A stretch of 64,000 nucleotides of DNA from positions 248,001 to 312,000 of the forward strand of contig JAIXMQ010000037.1 in assembly GCA_025716855.1 (NCBI GenBank), read 5' to 3'. The notes beneath the pieces are model-generated. The model made no database searches. It had not been told where the DNA came from and saw nothing but the letters and a program-made list of their open reading frames with translations. Below, piece after piece: positions 45,870-58,786 of this stretch (positions are counted from its first letter, which is position 1; each line of letters starts with the position of its first letter). The DNA comes from Pilaira anomala (Eukaryota; Mucoromycota; Mucoromycetes; Mucorales; Mucoraceae). Position numbers and translations under genes: made by a program.

Positions 45870-46571
45870 AATTATTAAATAAATAAATAAATAAAAAAAG
45901 AAGAAAAGAAAAAACTGAGAATTTGTCAACTGATCTATTTATTTTATTACTTTTTTTTTTTTTTCTTGTATCACAAACACATACACACATCTCTTTTAAA
46001 AAAAAAAAAAAAAAAAGAGAGAGAGGAAAAAAAAAAAAAACTTTCTTTCAAAGAAGGGTTATATTCTTTTTTGGTAATCTCTAAAATAAAGGTAAATGAT
46101 AAGATACAAAAAACCAAGATAATTGCTTAAAATTTCCATGCGTTTTTTTTTTTTTTTTTCATGTCAGGACCAGTTGTCGCCTATCGAATATTTCTTCCAA
46201 ACTAAATCATGGGGAAAAAAAAAAAAAAAAAATCTTTAATACGTGCGCCACATGCGTATATACACACTACTCGATTCATATTACCCGTTTTTTTCTCCTG
46301 TTCGAGGTATCCGAAACTAACGCTTTTCTTGAGCATACTTCACTTACAATTTGAAAAAGAAGAAACTCGATTTTTAATATCTTATGAAATAATTGCATTA
46401 AAAAAAAGCAAATAATTCAAGGACCGTCCGCAAACAGGAATAAAACGAGGGTTTTTTTTTTTTTTTTGATTCAGATTTTTTTTTTTTTTTTTTTTTTTGG
46501 CATTTAAAAAGTTCATAACAACCCTTTTTTTTTTTTTCTTCTTTTTTCTTAAAATTAATAATAATAAAAAA
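45870..46571. other. Divergent intergenic region, Rho / mtHSP70
   Basis: About 700 bp with A and T runs (45950-45964, 46000-46016, 46205-46221, 46453-46468, 46479-46498). No gene was seen. I looked for heat-shock elements (nGAAnnTTCn arrays) upstream of the HSP70 gene and found none with correct spacing; TTTCAAAGAAG near 46048 is one base off. Confidence 0.5.
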
Positions 46572-48695
<2,124 letters not shown>

Positions 48696-48814
48696 ATAGT
48701 AACGCAATGTACTACAGCTATCGATCCATCTTTTTTCTTTATTATTATTAAAATAAATAGGAAGTGGATTTTTTTTTTTTTTTCATTAAAATAAATATAT
48801 ATATGTATTTTTTT

Positions 48815-49418
48815 TTAAGCAGTGATGCCTTGGTTATTATTAGAAATATTAAGAGGAATGGAATCAGTCGTTTCTGTAACATCTCCATCTTGTTGATCTG
48901 TTTCAGTCTTTTCATTATGAGTTGACTTGGTGTTATTGTTATTTTTCTTTTCCGCGGTAGTAGATTTCCTTTTACTAAAGAACCCGGTAACACGACGAGA
49001 CAATGGAGGAGAAGAAGGAGCTACTTCTTCAGCTGTTTGTTGTTGATGATCTAAAGTATGAACTTGATCTGTTATTATTAAAATGATTAATTAGAAGCAT
49101 TAATTATTTGTTATTATTTTTTTTTTTTTTTTTTTTGGTTGTTGCTGCTGTATAACAATACCTGTAGAATCAATCATTGGTTCCTTCTTAGTATTACCAA
49201 AAAGTTTACTCAATAGAGATTGACGTTTGGCGTGATCAGGTGTTGGTGTGGGCGTTTCGGCTGTCTTTACATTCTCATGCATATCTTCATGCTCGATCTC
49301 ATTTTCATGTTCTACAGCAGCAGCAGCATCATTGGTTTCGTGTTCTGATAGATCCTTAATATTATGGCTACTTGTTGTTTGCTAGTTATTTATCATATTA
49401 GTTTATGATTATAAAAGT

Positions 49419-49452
<34 letters not shown>

Positions 49453-49751
49453 TTGACTCTGGAAAGGAAATGACCAAATCCTTTTGATTTCTTATGTTCA
49501 GGTTGATCTGCTAAAGCACCTGATGTCGTAATAACATCTTCCGTGTTGGTAGCAGCATCTTTCTTTGGTCCTTTATGATGAGCGAAATTAAAGAGTCCCT
49601 TTTTCTTTACTAACTTTTCTTCTGATTCTTCACCTTGAATAGGTGTATTCTCATGAGCTGGCTCAACTTGTGTAGATAAAGTAGGCTCGGGTAGTGTTAC
49701 TTCTTTACCTTTTGTTGTTACTTCAGTGGATGGTGACATTTCAACAGTCAT
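48815..49751 (-). CDS. Unknown disordered protein with repeated LFNF/LFGNTKK-type basic motifs
   Basis: Model: complement(48815..49068, 49162..49381, 49452..49751), 257 aa; donors GTAAAA and GTATTG, acceptors CTAG and ACAG, phases fit. The protein is charged and low complexity. Three similar short motifs recur: KKKGLFNFAHHKGPKKD, KSKGFGHFLSRVK and QSLLSKLFGNTKKEP, plus SRRVTGFFSKRKST. Each has an aromatic/Leu core surrounded by Lys/Ser, so they may be amphipathic or binding motifs. The rest is Glu/Thr/His-rich. I recognise no family. Comparable basic motifs occur in fungal proteins that bind membranes or proline-rich partners, but this is inference. It is convergent with mtHSP70 (119 bp between stops) and its start is 274 bp from the BLOC1S1 start. 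Confidence 0.75.
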
Positions 49752-50025
49752 TATTATTATTTAAAAAAAAAAGAGAGAGAAAAGAAAGAAAAAGAAGAAA
49801 TCTTTGGAAAAAGAAAGAATAAAAGAAGGAGACAAAGCGCTTATGTTGTTTATATCAAATGATACATGATGAAACAGTCAGTTTGATTCATGCAATTGTT
49901 GTACAAAGAATGAAGGGCGTTTTTTTTTTTTTTTTAGATCACGTCACTGGTTGCTTTGATATGGCGCTCCAAGTTGTTTTTTTTTCTTTTTTCGAGAATA
50001 AACATTTTCTTTTTTATAATTCGTC

Positions 50026-50720
50026 ATGTCAGATTCTTTAGCTACATTATTAAAGAACCATAACCAACAACAAGCTGAAATAAAAAGACAAAACGGTATA
50101 GAAAGTTATATACACCTTTTTTTTAAAAAAAAAAATAAAAAAAAAAGAATACGTATTTATTCAACTTTTTTTTTTTTTAGAGCAACTAAAAAAGAGTGCA
50201 GTTCGATCTACTAATGAATTAACAGACTCTTTAACAGAATATGTGAATGAAGGGTAAAGGACAAAAAAGCGTTTGAACCTTTTAAAAAAAAAATAACTCC
50301 CTTTTATAAAAATAAAGTGTCACTGAAATATTCTCGAGACAAAAAGAATTAGAACAATTATCAAGGAAGTTGGCCAATCAAACTACACGTTACGCTAATC
50401 AAACACAGCAATGGTTGACATTGGTGGATGGCTTCAATATGTCACTAAAGGTATATATATATAAAAAAAAAAAAAAAGAAAGCATCTAGAACAATTTGAT
50501 TTAAACCCGAAGTTTAGGAATTAGGTGATATTAGGAACTGGGCAGAGATTATGGAACATGATATGAGAACGGTCATGACTACATTAGAATTCGTACACCA
50601 AGGTAAAAAAAAAAAAAAGCCCTTCTTTTTTTTTTATTAGCTGTTTGAAAAAAATAACATTCTTACCTATATGTAAATTCAGGTACATTGGATACTGAAG
50701 CCATTCATGAATCAATGTAA
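50026..50720 (+). CDS. BLOC1S1: BLOC-1 subunit 1 (BLOS1/GCN5L1)
   Basis: Model: join(50026..50095, 50181..50253, 50318..50450, 50518..50602, 50683..50720), five exons, 132 aa. No exon is long enough to stand out alone, but the joined protein matches animal BLOC1S1 along its length: SLATLLKNHNQQQAEIK, EYVNEGVTEIFSRQKELEQL, YANQTQQWLTLVDGFNMSLK, then ELGDIRNWAEIMEHDMRTVM and TLEFVHQG. The subunit takes part in BLOC-1/BORC complexes that position endosomes and lysosomes. The protein is almost all helical coiled coil. Ascomycete yeasts have only divergent versions, so a well-conserved copy fits an early-diverging fungus. It works in the same endolysosomal system as VPS41. Confidence 0.92.
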
Positions 50721-51823
50721 AGAAGAAAACTCAATTGTTTTTTTCTGGTGTTTAGTACGACCTTGTACATGTCACACAGTGTGGGGTAATATATAGCTTT
50801 TACACACGTTTTATAAAAAAGCTCTCTTTGTAACAGAAAATCCGTATATTTTAAATTGAAGAGGCTCTTCTATTTCATATTTTCATTTGATTTTTATATA
50901 GAATTCGGATAAATGTTGTTTTAATAATGTGGGGTGCGTTTGTGGAGAACAAATGTATATCAGGGCATATTATGATTATAAAAAAAAAAAAGAGAGAGAA
51001 AGGTGGATAGCCGCTAAAGAAAAAAAAAGAGAGATATGAATAGAATCAGCTTACTGTTTATGTACCAATAACAAACGGTACCCCCATGCAAAGATATAGA
51101 CACACTTGGTATAAAATAAGTTTATTATATCTTTGGTGAAAGTGTTTAATTTATCGGAACTCAAAGTGAACCAAAACTTAAAATTTAACTAGTTTGATTG
51201 GATGATTCTTTTTTTTTTTTTACTTTAAAGAAACTATCGATCATTGTTCTTGGTTTTTTCTTTTTATTAATTGGTTGAAAAAAGATAAAAAAGATATGAT
51301 TCAAAAAGAGTAATTAAATGATTTATTAAAACCAATCGTAAAGTTAAACTTTCCCGGGTAAAAAAAAAAGTGGGCAGAAAAAAAAAAAAAAAATTTAAGG
51401 GAAATTAAAAAAGGAATTTTTATGTATTTTTTTTTTTTTTTTATATATATATACAGTACATACATTTTTGTTTAAAAACAGTAATATGTCAATTATAATA
51501 AGAAAAATCAAATGTGTTTCAAGTCCATTTAAAATAAAGAAATGTATTGTTTACACATCACAGGATATAGATTATTATTTGTTTTAAAGAACCGCGTTTT
51601 AAAGCCTTGAACCACACCCTTTTTTACCCCGCAATTTTTTTTTTTTTTTTTTTTCCCATCAGGTCCTTTCTCTTTCCCACTTTTTGTTTCCTTTTTCTCT
51701 CTCTCTCTCTCTCTCTCTTGTATATATATAATTTTTTTTTTTCCCTTTCAAAACATAATAAAACTTATATATATATATAAATATATATACATATTTAAAA
51801 GGAGTGTGTGAACAAACTAGAAA
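50721..51823. other. Intergenic region upstream of the CSL gene, no gene seen
   Basis: About 1.1 kb between two plus-strand genes. It is AT-rich with runs near 51379-51393, 51428-51442 and 51636-51655, then a (CT)n tract at 51697-51718 and (TA)n stretches right before the CSL start. No ORF, RNA gene or transposon trace was recognised. Confidence 0.5.
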
Positions 51824-52216
51824 ATGTCAGAGTATCATTCATTCTCTTTGTCACAACATTTAACAAATAAAACATCGAATGATAATCATAACGATGAAAA
51901 TAACAGAACACAAGATAAAATATATCAACCACATAAATTCACATTAACTGAAGAACTAAATCTCCATAACAACACTAAAAATCAACAACAACAACAACAA
52001 CAACAACAACAGCAACAACAACATGACTGGTCTCAAACAAGTTTAGATTCTATTTTAAATAATGCGCCTAATTTTCGAAATCAAAGTTTTAATCCATTAT
52101 TTGATTTTTTGCCTGCATTTGATGATCATTTAATCATTGTTCAACCAACAAATAATAATAATACGAATGCAACAGATAATTCAATAACCAATCATAATGT
52201 AATACATACTACATAG

Positions 52217-52247
<31 letters not shown>

Positions 52248-53384
52248 CTGATATTACTTGTCTCATAGGATCAATCTTTATTTTCTTTCAATAACACAAA
52301 CACGAATCATTCTGAATCTAATCATACGGATGAAGTAAGATCGATTATACCTTATTTTGATGGAATAGAAGAACATTATGAACCAACACAACAACAACAA
52401 CAACAACAACATATCCCCTCAACATCATCAAATGAAATCAAGGTAATAATAATTAAATATTTTTCTCACGATGGTGGAATTAAAATATTTTATTTTATTT
52501 CTAGTTGACAAATGGAGAAGAAATAAATAATTCAACAAATTTTCTAGATTTTCAATCACCTACAAGTCGTATCAATGCATCCGTTTCTTCTAGAACAATG
52601 CAAGGTGCAGCCAATGCTGTCAAGATGAAACCAGCTATTCAAACCTATTTAAAAGCAGATGATCCAATTCAAGCCGGTGAACGTACTGTGATCATCATGA
52701 CCAGTAAAGTAGCTCAAAAGAGTTATGGAACTGAAAAAAGGTTCTTGTGTCCTCCTCCAACTGCTATTCTAGTAGGTTCTTCTTGGTGGACTCCACCTGC
52801 TGCTGCTGCTGCTGCTACTACTGCTTCTTCACATGGTGAACATCCTTCTCCTCCTTCTCTTCATCCAGATATGACTTTCTTTTGTGACCAAGAGAATATC
52901 ACCCGTGCTCCTCCTTCTCTCTCCATTGGTATCTCAACAGAAGCATCAAGTCAACAATCAGGTCGAATTGAATGGTATAGCGCTTCCGATACGCTTGTAG
53001 GTCAAACGGGTGGATCAAAATCAACTTTGGCTCAGCAATCTCCCAATAATGGATCTAATAAATCAAAAGATACAACCTTAATCTCTATTTCAAACGAAAA
53101 TAATAAATCAACCCATGATGATTGGTATCGAAATAGTAAAAAAGAAACTTTGGCGGGTGGAAGATGTGTTTTAAAACGATTGTATATTAATGATGCCGAC
53201 GAAAAGAGAAAGAAAGTAGAATGTCTGATTAAAGTTCAATTAGCAAATGGTCTTATGCTTGGTACTCTTTCTAGTCGAGGTATTAAAGTCATTAGTAAAC
53301 CTAGTAAAAAACGACAAAGTGTTAAAAACATTGAATGTAAAAGAATAGAATTGAAAAATTTTCCCTTTTAAATGAACTTTTTCT

Positions 53385-53420
<36 letters not shown>

Positions 53421-55281
53421 CTTATATGTCATAGTGTGTATTTATCATGGAACTACAGTATCTTTATTTAATCGTATTCGATCTCAAACAGTATCTACAA
53501 AATACCTAGGTGTATCTTCTACCTCAGGCGAGTCCTCAATTTTCGATTATCCAGGTCGATTACAAAACCAAAAAGTCTTGCCAAATACCAGTAATACATG
53601 TTTTGTAGCCAGAACAAGTTCCTGGGACCCATTTGTGATCTGGGCCATTGATTCGACTCAAACCATCTCCTCTTCTTCGTCAGCCAATGAAAATAATAAC
53701 ACCACTTGTAAAATAGATGAATACATTGGTTGTCCTAGTTTAATACCCACCATCTCTTACCCAAATCCACCTACCATCGCCTTAAAAAACAAAACAAATC
53801 AACCTTTGGCTATACGATACAATCAACATGTTGTACTTCAATGTTTAACTACAGGTTTAGTCAGTCCTGTCATGATCGTAAGAAAAGTAGATAAAGCTTC
53901 AACCGTGGTAGGAGGTGCAAGATGTCCAGAACAATTCGATCCTTCTTTTTCAGGCGGTGGAGAGTACGGTGATGAAGTATTGGGTGATCCAGTCTCTCAA
54001 CTACATAAAATCGCATTACAAATCGTTCAACATGAAAAGACCACAACAACAAAACCAACACATACTTCTTCTCCTCATCCATTCCCTAGTAAGCGAATGC
54101 AACAAGAAACTGCCTGTAGTCACATGATGCCTAGAATGACTGAAGGTCCCGTCACTTACCTTGCTTGCTTGAATGATTTAGTCGGTACACACAAGACAAC
54201 CGAAACACGTAGTCCCATCAAAGGTATCTACTCAAACATCAATCCTGCAGCTGCTGCTGCTGCTGCTGAATGCTATAATTTCACTGCAAGTGCTTTATCT
54301 GCTACTTTAAATACAATGCCATCTCCAACACGTAAAAGAAAACTTTCGATGTTGGAAGGACAACAACAACAATCGAATTTTGAACCTCAGTTACAAACGT
54401 TTGAACCAAATACAATTGTCATGGGAAATGAAGGAATGAATCATACAACAACTGCAAGAAGACGTGTGAGTAGTGTAAATGATATTCAGGATCGATTTCA
54501 GTCTTCAGGTGCTTTGATACATAATCCACCTTTTTATGCTCAAAGGTCCCATTCGATCTCAACTCCTTCTGCTGCTGCTGCTGCTTATCATCCGAAACCA
54601 ATTAATACGGCTGCAATCAATCGAAGAAGTAGTGTTACTGCTAATAGTGGACAGGCTTTAGCTGAATTTGGCGCTTATTGGTCTGAAGATGTGACGGATG
54701 CAGCCGTTTGGACAATCGTTGGTACAGGTAAAAAAAAAAAAAAAAAGACATGTACAAAATATATTTTTATTTTGTAATAACGTTTATATATAGAATGTGC
54801 TAGGTATACATTTTGGACACCACCTTATTTGGATGAAAATAAAACGACCGAGAAACAAATCACAACACCACTCAGTACACCGTTTCCTTGTTTAACACAT
54901 TTTGCGATATCCAATGATCATTATTCAACATCAAATCATAAATCAAGTGGAGGAGGAAGTAATAAAGTCGATTATAATCTATCTACCATGATGACCATTT
55001 CCGGAGAGAATTTTACGCGAGACCTTCAGATTTGGTTTGGAGATATCAAGGCGCCATTTACAGAGTATCGAAGTCGTGAAATGCTCGTGTGTCGTATACC
55101 GGATCGAGAAGATTTGTTACAATCGGTTGGATTAAATCGTGTGCATGATAGTTTACCTGAACACCATCATGATGACGATGATGTTTCCTTTAGACAACGA
55201 TTGCCTTTTAGTATAAGAATTTTACTTGTACGTGGTGATGGTGTTGTTTATAAAACAAGTCGATCTTATTCGTTTTGTTAA
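51824..55281 (+). CDS. CSL-family (CBF1/Su(H)/LAG-1) transcription factor
   Basis: Model: join(51824..52198, 52269..52442, 52505..53336, 53435..54727, 54794..55281), 1053 aa. CSL proteins bind GTGGGAA-type sites; animals use them in Notch signalling, and fungi, which lack Notch, have their own classes (Cbf11/Cbf12 in fission yeast). The N-terminal 220 residues are disordered with poly-Gln and poly-Asn. The Rel-like N-domain has VAQKSYGTEKRFLCPPP. The beta-trefoil part has YHGTTVSLFNRIRSQTVSTKYL, which sits across intron 3. It contains DNA-contact motifs nearly identical to the metazoan ones. A C-terminal Rel-type domain follows (FAISNDHYS, TISGENFTRDLQIWFGDI, SREMLVCRIP). Long low-complexity inserts (poly-Ala, Ser/Thr) separate the blocks, typical of fungal CSL. 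The ATG at 51824 follows a TA/CT-rich leader. Confidence 0.92.
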
Positions 55282-55282
55282 G

Positions 55283-55283
<1 letters not shown>

Positions 55284-55339
<56 letters not shown>
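55284..55339 (+). repeat. (CT)n microsatellite
   Basis: Pure CT dinucleotide run of about 56 bp starting 3 bp after the CSL stop codon, so it lies in the 3' UTR. Confidence 0.97.
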
Positions 55340-55342
<3 letters not shown>

Positions 55343-55850
55343 GTATTTCTATTATTATTTTTTTTAAAAAAAAAAACTATGTTACCTCCCTCCCCCTTTT
55401 TTTTATTTATATATTTACTATTTTTTATGCCTCCTCCTAAAAGAAATACCACATTTGTAATATATATAAAATCTTATGTAATAAAAATAATAAACACCCT
55501 TTTCTTTTTATCAACAAAATATGTACTCAAGAATATTCAAGAATTATCGAGAATGATCAAGAATGCTCAAGAATTATCACAACCATCATAATGATAAAAG
55601 AATTATCTAGAAGAGTTATTTAACAACAATTTGTTTTATTTATTAAACATGTGAGTATTTTTTTTTTTTTTTTTGAAGCACCTTGAGTACATAAGATTGG
55701 TTATTTAAATCATCTAATGTGTACAGCATACAAGCGGTTTTTCAGTTTTATGGATCCAAGTAATCAATTGTTTATAGAACTGAGTAGTTGGCATCATGAT
55801 GAAAAAAAAAAAAAAAAAAAAAGCTACAAGTGATAAATCAGAAAAAGCGC

Positions 55851-56000
55851 ATGCAAATTATCCGATCCTTTAAAAAATCAAAAGTCCTTTCTGTCGCCAT
55901 TTTATTCAATTCATGTTACACATGTGGACAATCAGTAATTAATGAGAAAAGACCTAGGGTTGATTTATTAGATAAAATAAAACTGAAAGAACTCTTCTAA
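55851..56000 (+). CDS. Possible 49-aa peptide or gene remnant
   Basis: ATG 55851 to TAA 55998-56000 encodes 49 residues: a basic start (MQIIRSFKKSKV), a hydrophobic stretch (LSVAILF), CYTCGQ, and a charged helix-like end (NEKRPRVDLLDKIKLKELF). Composition is more protein-like than the flanks. The CxxCG pattern recalls zinc-binding or transposase tails. No relatives recognised, and no splice partner was found. Confidence 0.3.
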   Translation: MQIIRSFKKSKVLSVAILFNSCYTCGQSVINEKRPRVDLLDKIKLKELF

Positions 56001-56330
56001 ACTAAAATAATAATCATCTTTTATATCTTGAATATCCTGATGAGTTGTGTTTGAATAAGGACCATCTTTTTGATGGGTTTAAATGAATCTATACCCAATT
56101 CTTCTGCTTTTGAATAAGTACGTTCTACTCTTTCGAATTGACCATAAATAATCGTGGATCCTATCTACCCGATTGGATAACAACATATCTGGTTCCTGAC
56201 TAAAGATCACCTTGTAATTACTTACATGGTTGTTATTAGTCTGGATTCCGTTGTTACAGATTTCATTGGTAAATGCGCATACTTTTAAATTGACAAGAAC
56301 TATTTTTCTATCATACGACCTGATCAACCT
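56001..56330 (-). pseudogene. Possible degenerate coding remnant
   Basis: On the minus strand two overlapping frames each give protein-like text: VIFSQEPDMLLSNRVDRIHD in one, and after a frame change YGQFERVERTYSKAEELGID then SFKPIKKMV in another, ending at about 56022. A single indel near 56140 would join them. This pattern suggests a decayed gene, perhaps of a mobile element. No family assignment is possible by eye. Confidence 0.3.
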
Positions 56331-57964
56331 TATTCTTAGATTGATATCATGTTTTCCCAGTTTCGGGATAGAATTGACAGTTGTTGGGATAATCTTTATT
56401 CCAACAATGTTATTCTTTTTTATTTGTTTTGTAAACAGGTTGTATAATATTACTATTTAATATTAATAGATTAATAATGTATTTTTGCCAGTAATAGTCG
56501 TTCTTACCCCAACACAAGGTAGCTAAGCTTGTATCGAGACTATTACCGGTAAATATCTCTTATTTTCTATTAATATGAATTGAGTATTTACTTTATTTGT
56601 ATTGTTTTATTCTCAATTATATTTTATTATTTGATCTTGGTTTTTTACCATTGATCTTATTTTACGTCAATTTGTATATGCATTTGAATATAGAATATTT
56701 CCTTAGGTTCAAGATATTGATAATAATATACAATGTTAAACATGTATATTATTATAAAGATATGTCAGGTTTTTATTATAATGTTTAGTTTATAACCCTG
56801 ATCTACTTATATTTATAAGTAGAGATGACGCAAATACGACAACACACATCATTTAACCTTTTTTTTTCAAATTACCACGTGCTAACAAAAAAAAAGGTAC
56901 AATAAAAATTATAAAAGATAGCTAGGAAAAAGGTTAAATAAACTGGATACGAACAGAGTTACTTATTGATTTTTTTTTTTTTTGGAGAAAACGAACAAGT
57001 AGTTGATATGTGCCATTATTGCACGGAATGAGAAGAGGACTTATTTTACACTCTCTCCTTTTTCGAGTTCCGTTGTTTTTTTTTTCACCTATTATTTCCT
57101 TCTGCTTTTTTATTACTTTCACGTCTACTTTTAGTTATTATTCATTTCCCAAGGTATTTTGATAATAAATATATATACATGTTTTTTTCCAATTTGATTT
57201 AACCTTTCTGTTATTTTTTTAATATCATTTTTATTGTACTTTTTTTTTTTTCGAGCACATCGTATCTAGTAATAGACACCATACATTAACATCCGCTTCA
57301 AAACTTTCTACTCTTGTATTCAATCGTGAGTTGAAAGACTGATCTTTCATTAAAAAAAAAAAAAATCGAGAATAAGCTTTTATTTTTTTTTATTATTATT
57401 ATTATTTTTACGAAAAAAAGAAAAATCATACAGTTCAACAATTAAATGTTTTTTTTTTAATATATAAAAAAACCGTTTAATTTTAATTGACTCTCTTCAA
57501 CAAACTAATGCGTCAAAAATGAAGTGACAAAAGAAAACTAACTACGACTGCACAATTTTTAGGCGTTTATAACAGATTTTGAAAAAAAACCTACTGTAAA
57601 TCCTGTCTGTTTATTAGTTAATCAAATTTTAAAACTTCTTTTTATTTACAAGATAAAAAGATATCAATAAAAAAAGAGACCCACACAGATATTATTAACT
57701 GAAAAATAAAACGGACAACATGACATTAGGTTCTGAGCGCCTAGGTGATTGATAAGAGAATAATCAATCTCTACAATTTTTTTTTTTTTGTTTTTTTACA
57801 TTATAAAACGAATAAAATAATTTATCATTTAAATTTTAGAGACGCTGATAGTGGTATATACTCTAAATATTAAATTCTTATAGTTAGAATTATCAAAGGC
57901 TTCCCAAAATGATATATAATTTTTTATTTTTTAATTTGTTATCGCATACTAAAATTAAACAGAC

Positions 57965-58011
<47 letters not shown>

Positions 58012-58485
58012 ATACAAGTAAAAAAAAAAAAAAAACGTTATACAAGTAAAAAAAAAAATACAACGGCTACTAATAACAGATAAAAGCCCAGAGATGGTAT
58101 TTGCACAAATATTATTCACGAATTAGTTTGACACATGTAATGAACGAAGGGATTTACGTGGATGTCAAATCAACTGCAGTAATAATAATTCTCCGGAGGA
58201 GGACACTGAATACAATAACAAATGCCCACCCTAAAACATTCATGCATAATCTTTCACCCGTAAATTAGATGCCCACTCCAAAACTTATAAACAGATTTTA
58301 CATATAAACATGTATATTTTATTCTTTTAATACCTTTATTGCATAAAAAAAACTATATCTAACAAACTATAAATTCAAAAAAACTATTCTAAGCTATGTT
58401 TTTAGAGCTAAAAAGGAATCGGAGTCTCAAAAATGGCTAGTCCCTATAAGAGCGCAAAAATTTGACCCTAATCATGTGTAACAAT

Positions 58486-58504
58486 GGGGATGTAGCTCAG
58501 TTTA
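58486..58504 (+). repeat. LINE copy 1 3' terminus, tRNA-Ala 5'-half-like (plus strand)
   Basis: Plus strand reads GGGGATGTAGCTCAGTTTA. The first 16 bases equal the start of common eukaryotic tRNA-Ala genes (GGGGATGTAGCTCAGT...), including most of the internal A box (TAGCTCAGT). The rest of a tRNA does not follow. Identical to the end of copy 2. Confidence 0.8.
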
Positions 58505-58786
58505 AGAAGTAGTTTTTATTTAAAGGAATATACTGGTTTATCCAAAGATGTGAACAGATTCCTGTAGATGCTATATGGTTGGGAGGAGAGAACTTATATA
58601 AAGTGTGAGAGAGGGGGACTAAAAAAATTCTAAGGACTAACGAATAAGAAATAAAAAGGTATGAGAAAGAGTAGGAGGGCACTAAGGTACTACGGGCTGT
58701 ACATGATTTGGAGGGTCAATCACCGAATAGGAACTTTGATGGCTTGACTACCGGGAAGCCGCACCAAAAGACACGACGAACCTTTT

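Larger units (their letters stand above)
55340..58485. other. Gene-poor region of about 3.1 kb
   Basis: AT-rich DNA between the CSL gene and the LINE pair, with A or T runs at 55658-55674, 55803-55821 and a 44-bp A run at 57967-58010. Short CAAGAAT repeats occur at 55530-55580. Two weak coding-like stretches are listed separately. Other ORFs (56230-56460, 56597-56788, 56934-57122) are rich in Phe, Ile, Tyr or Lys and look like AT noise. No tRNA or snRNA was recognised. Confidence 0.5.

Noticed and set aside
45870..46571. Heat-shock elements upstream of mtHSP70
   Set aside because: No GAA/TTC array with correct 5-bp spacing was found.
58486..58560. A tRNA-Ala gene
   Set aside because: Only the first 16 bases match; anticodon arm, T arm and B box do not follow, and the same block ends the second LINE.
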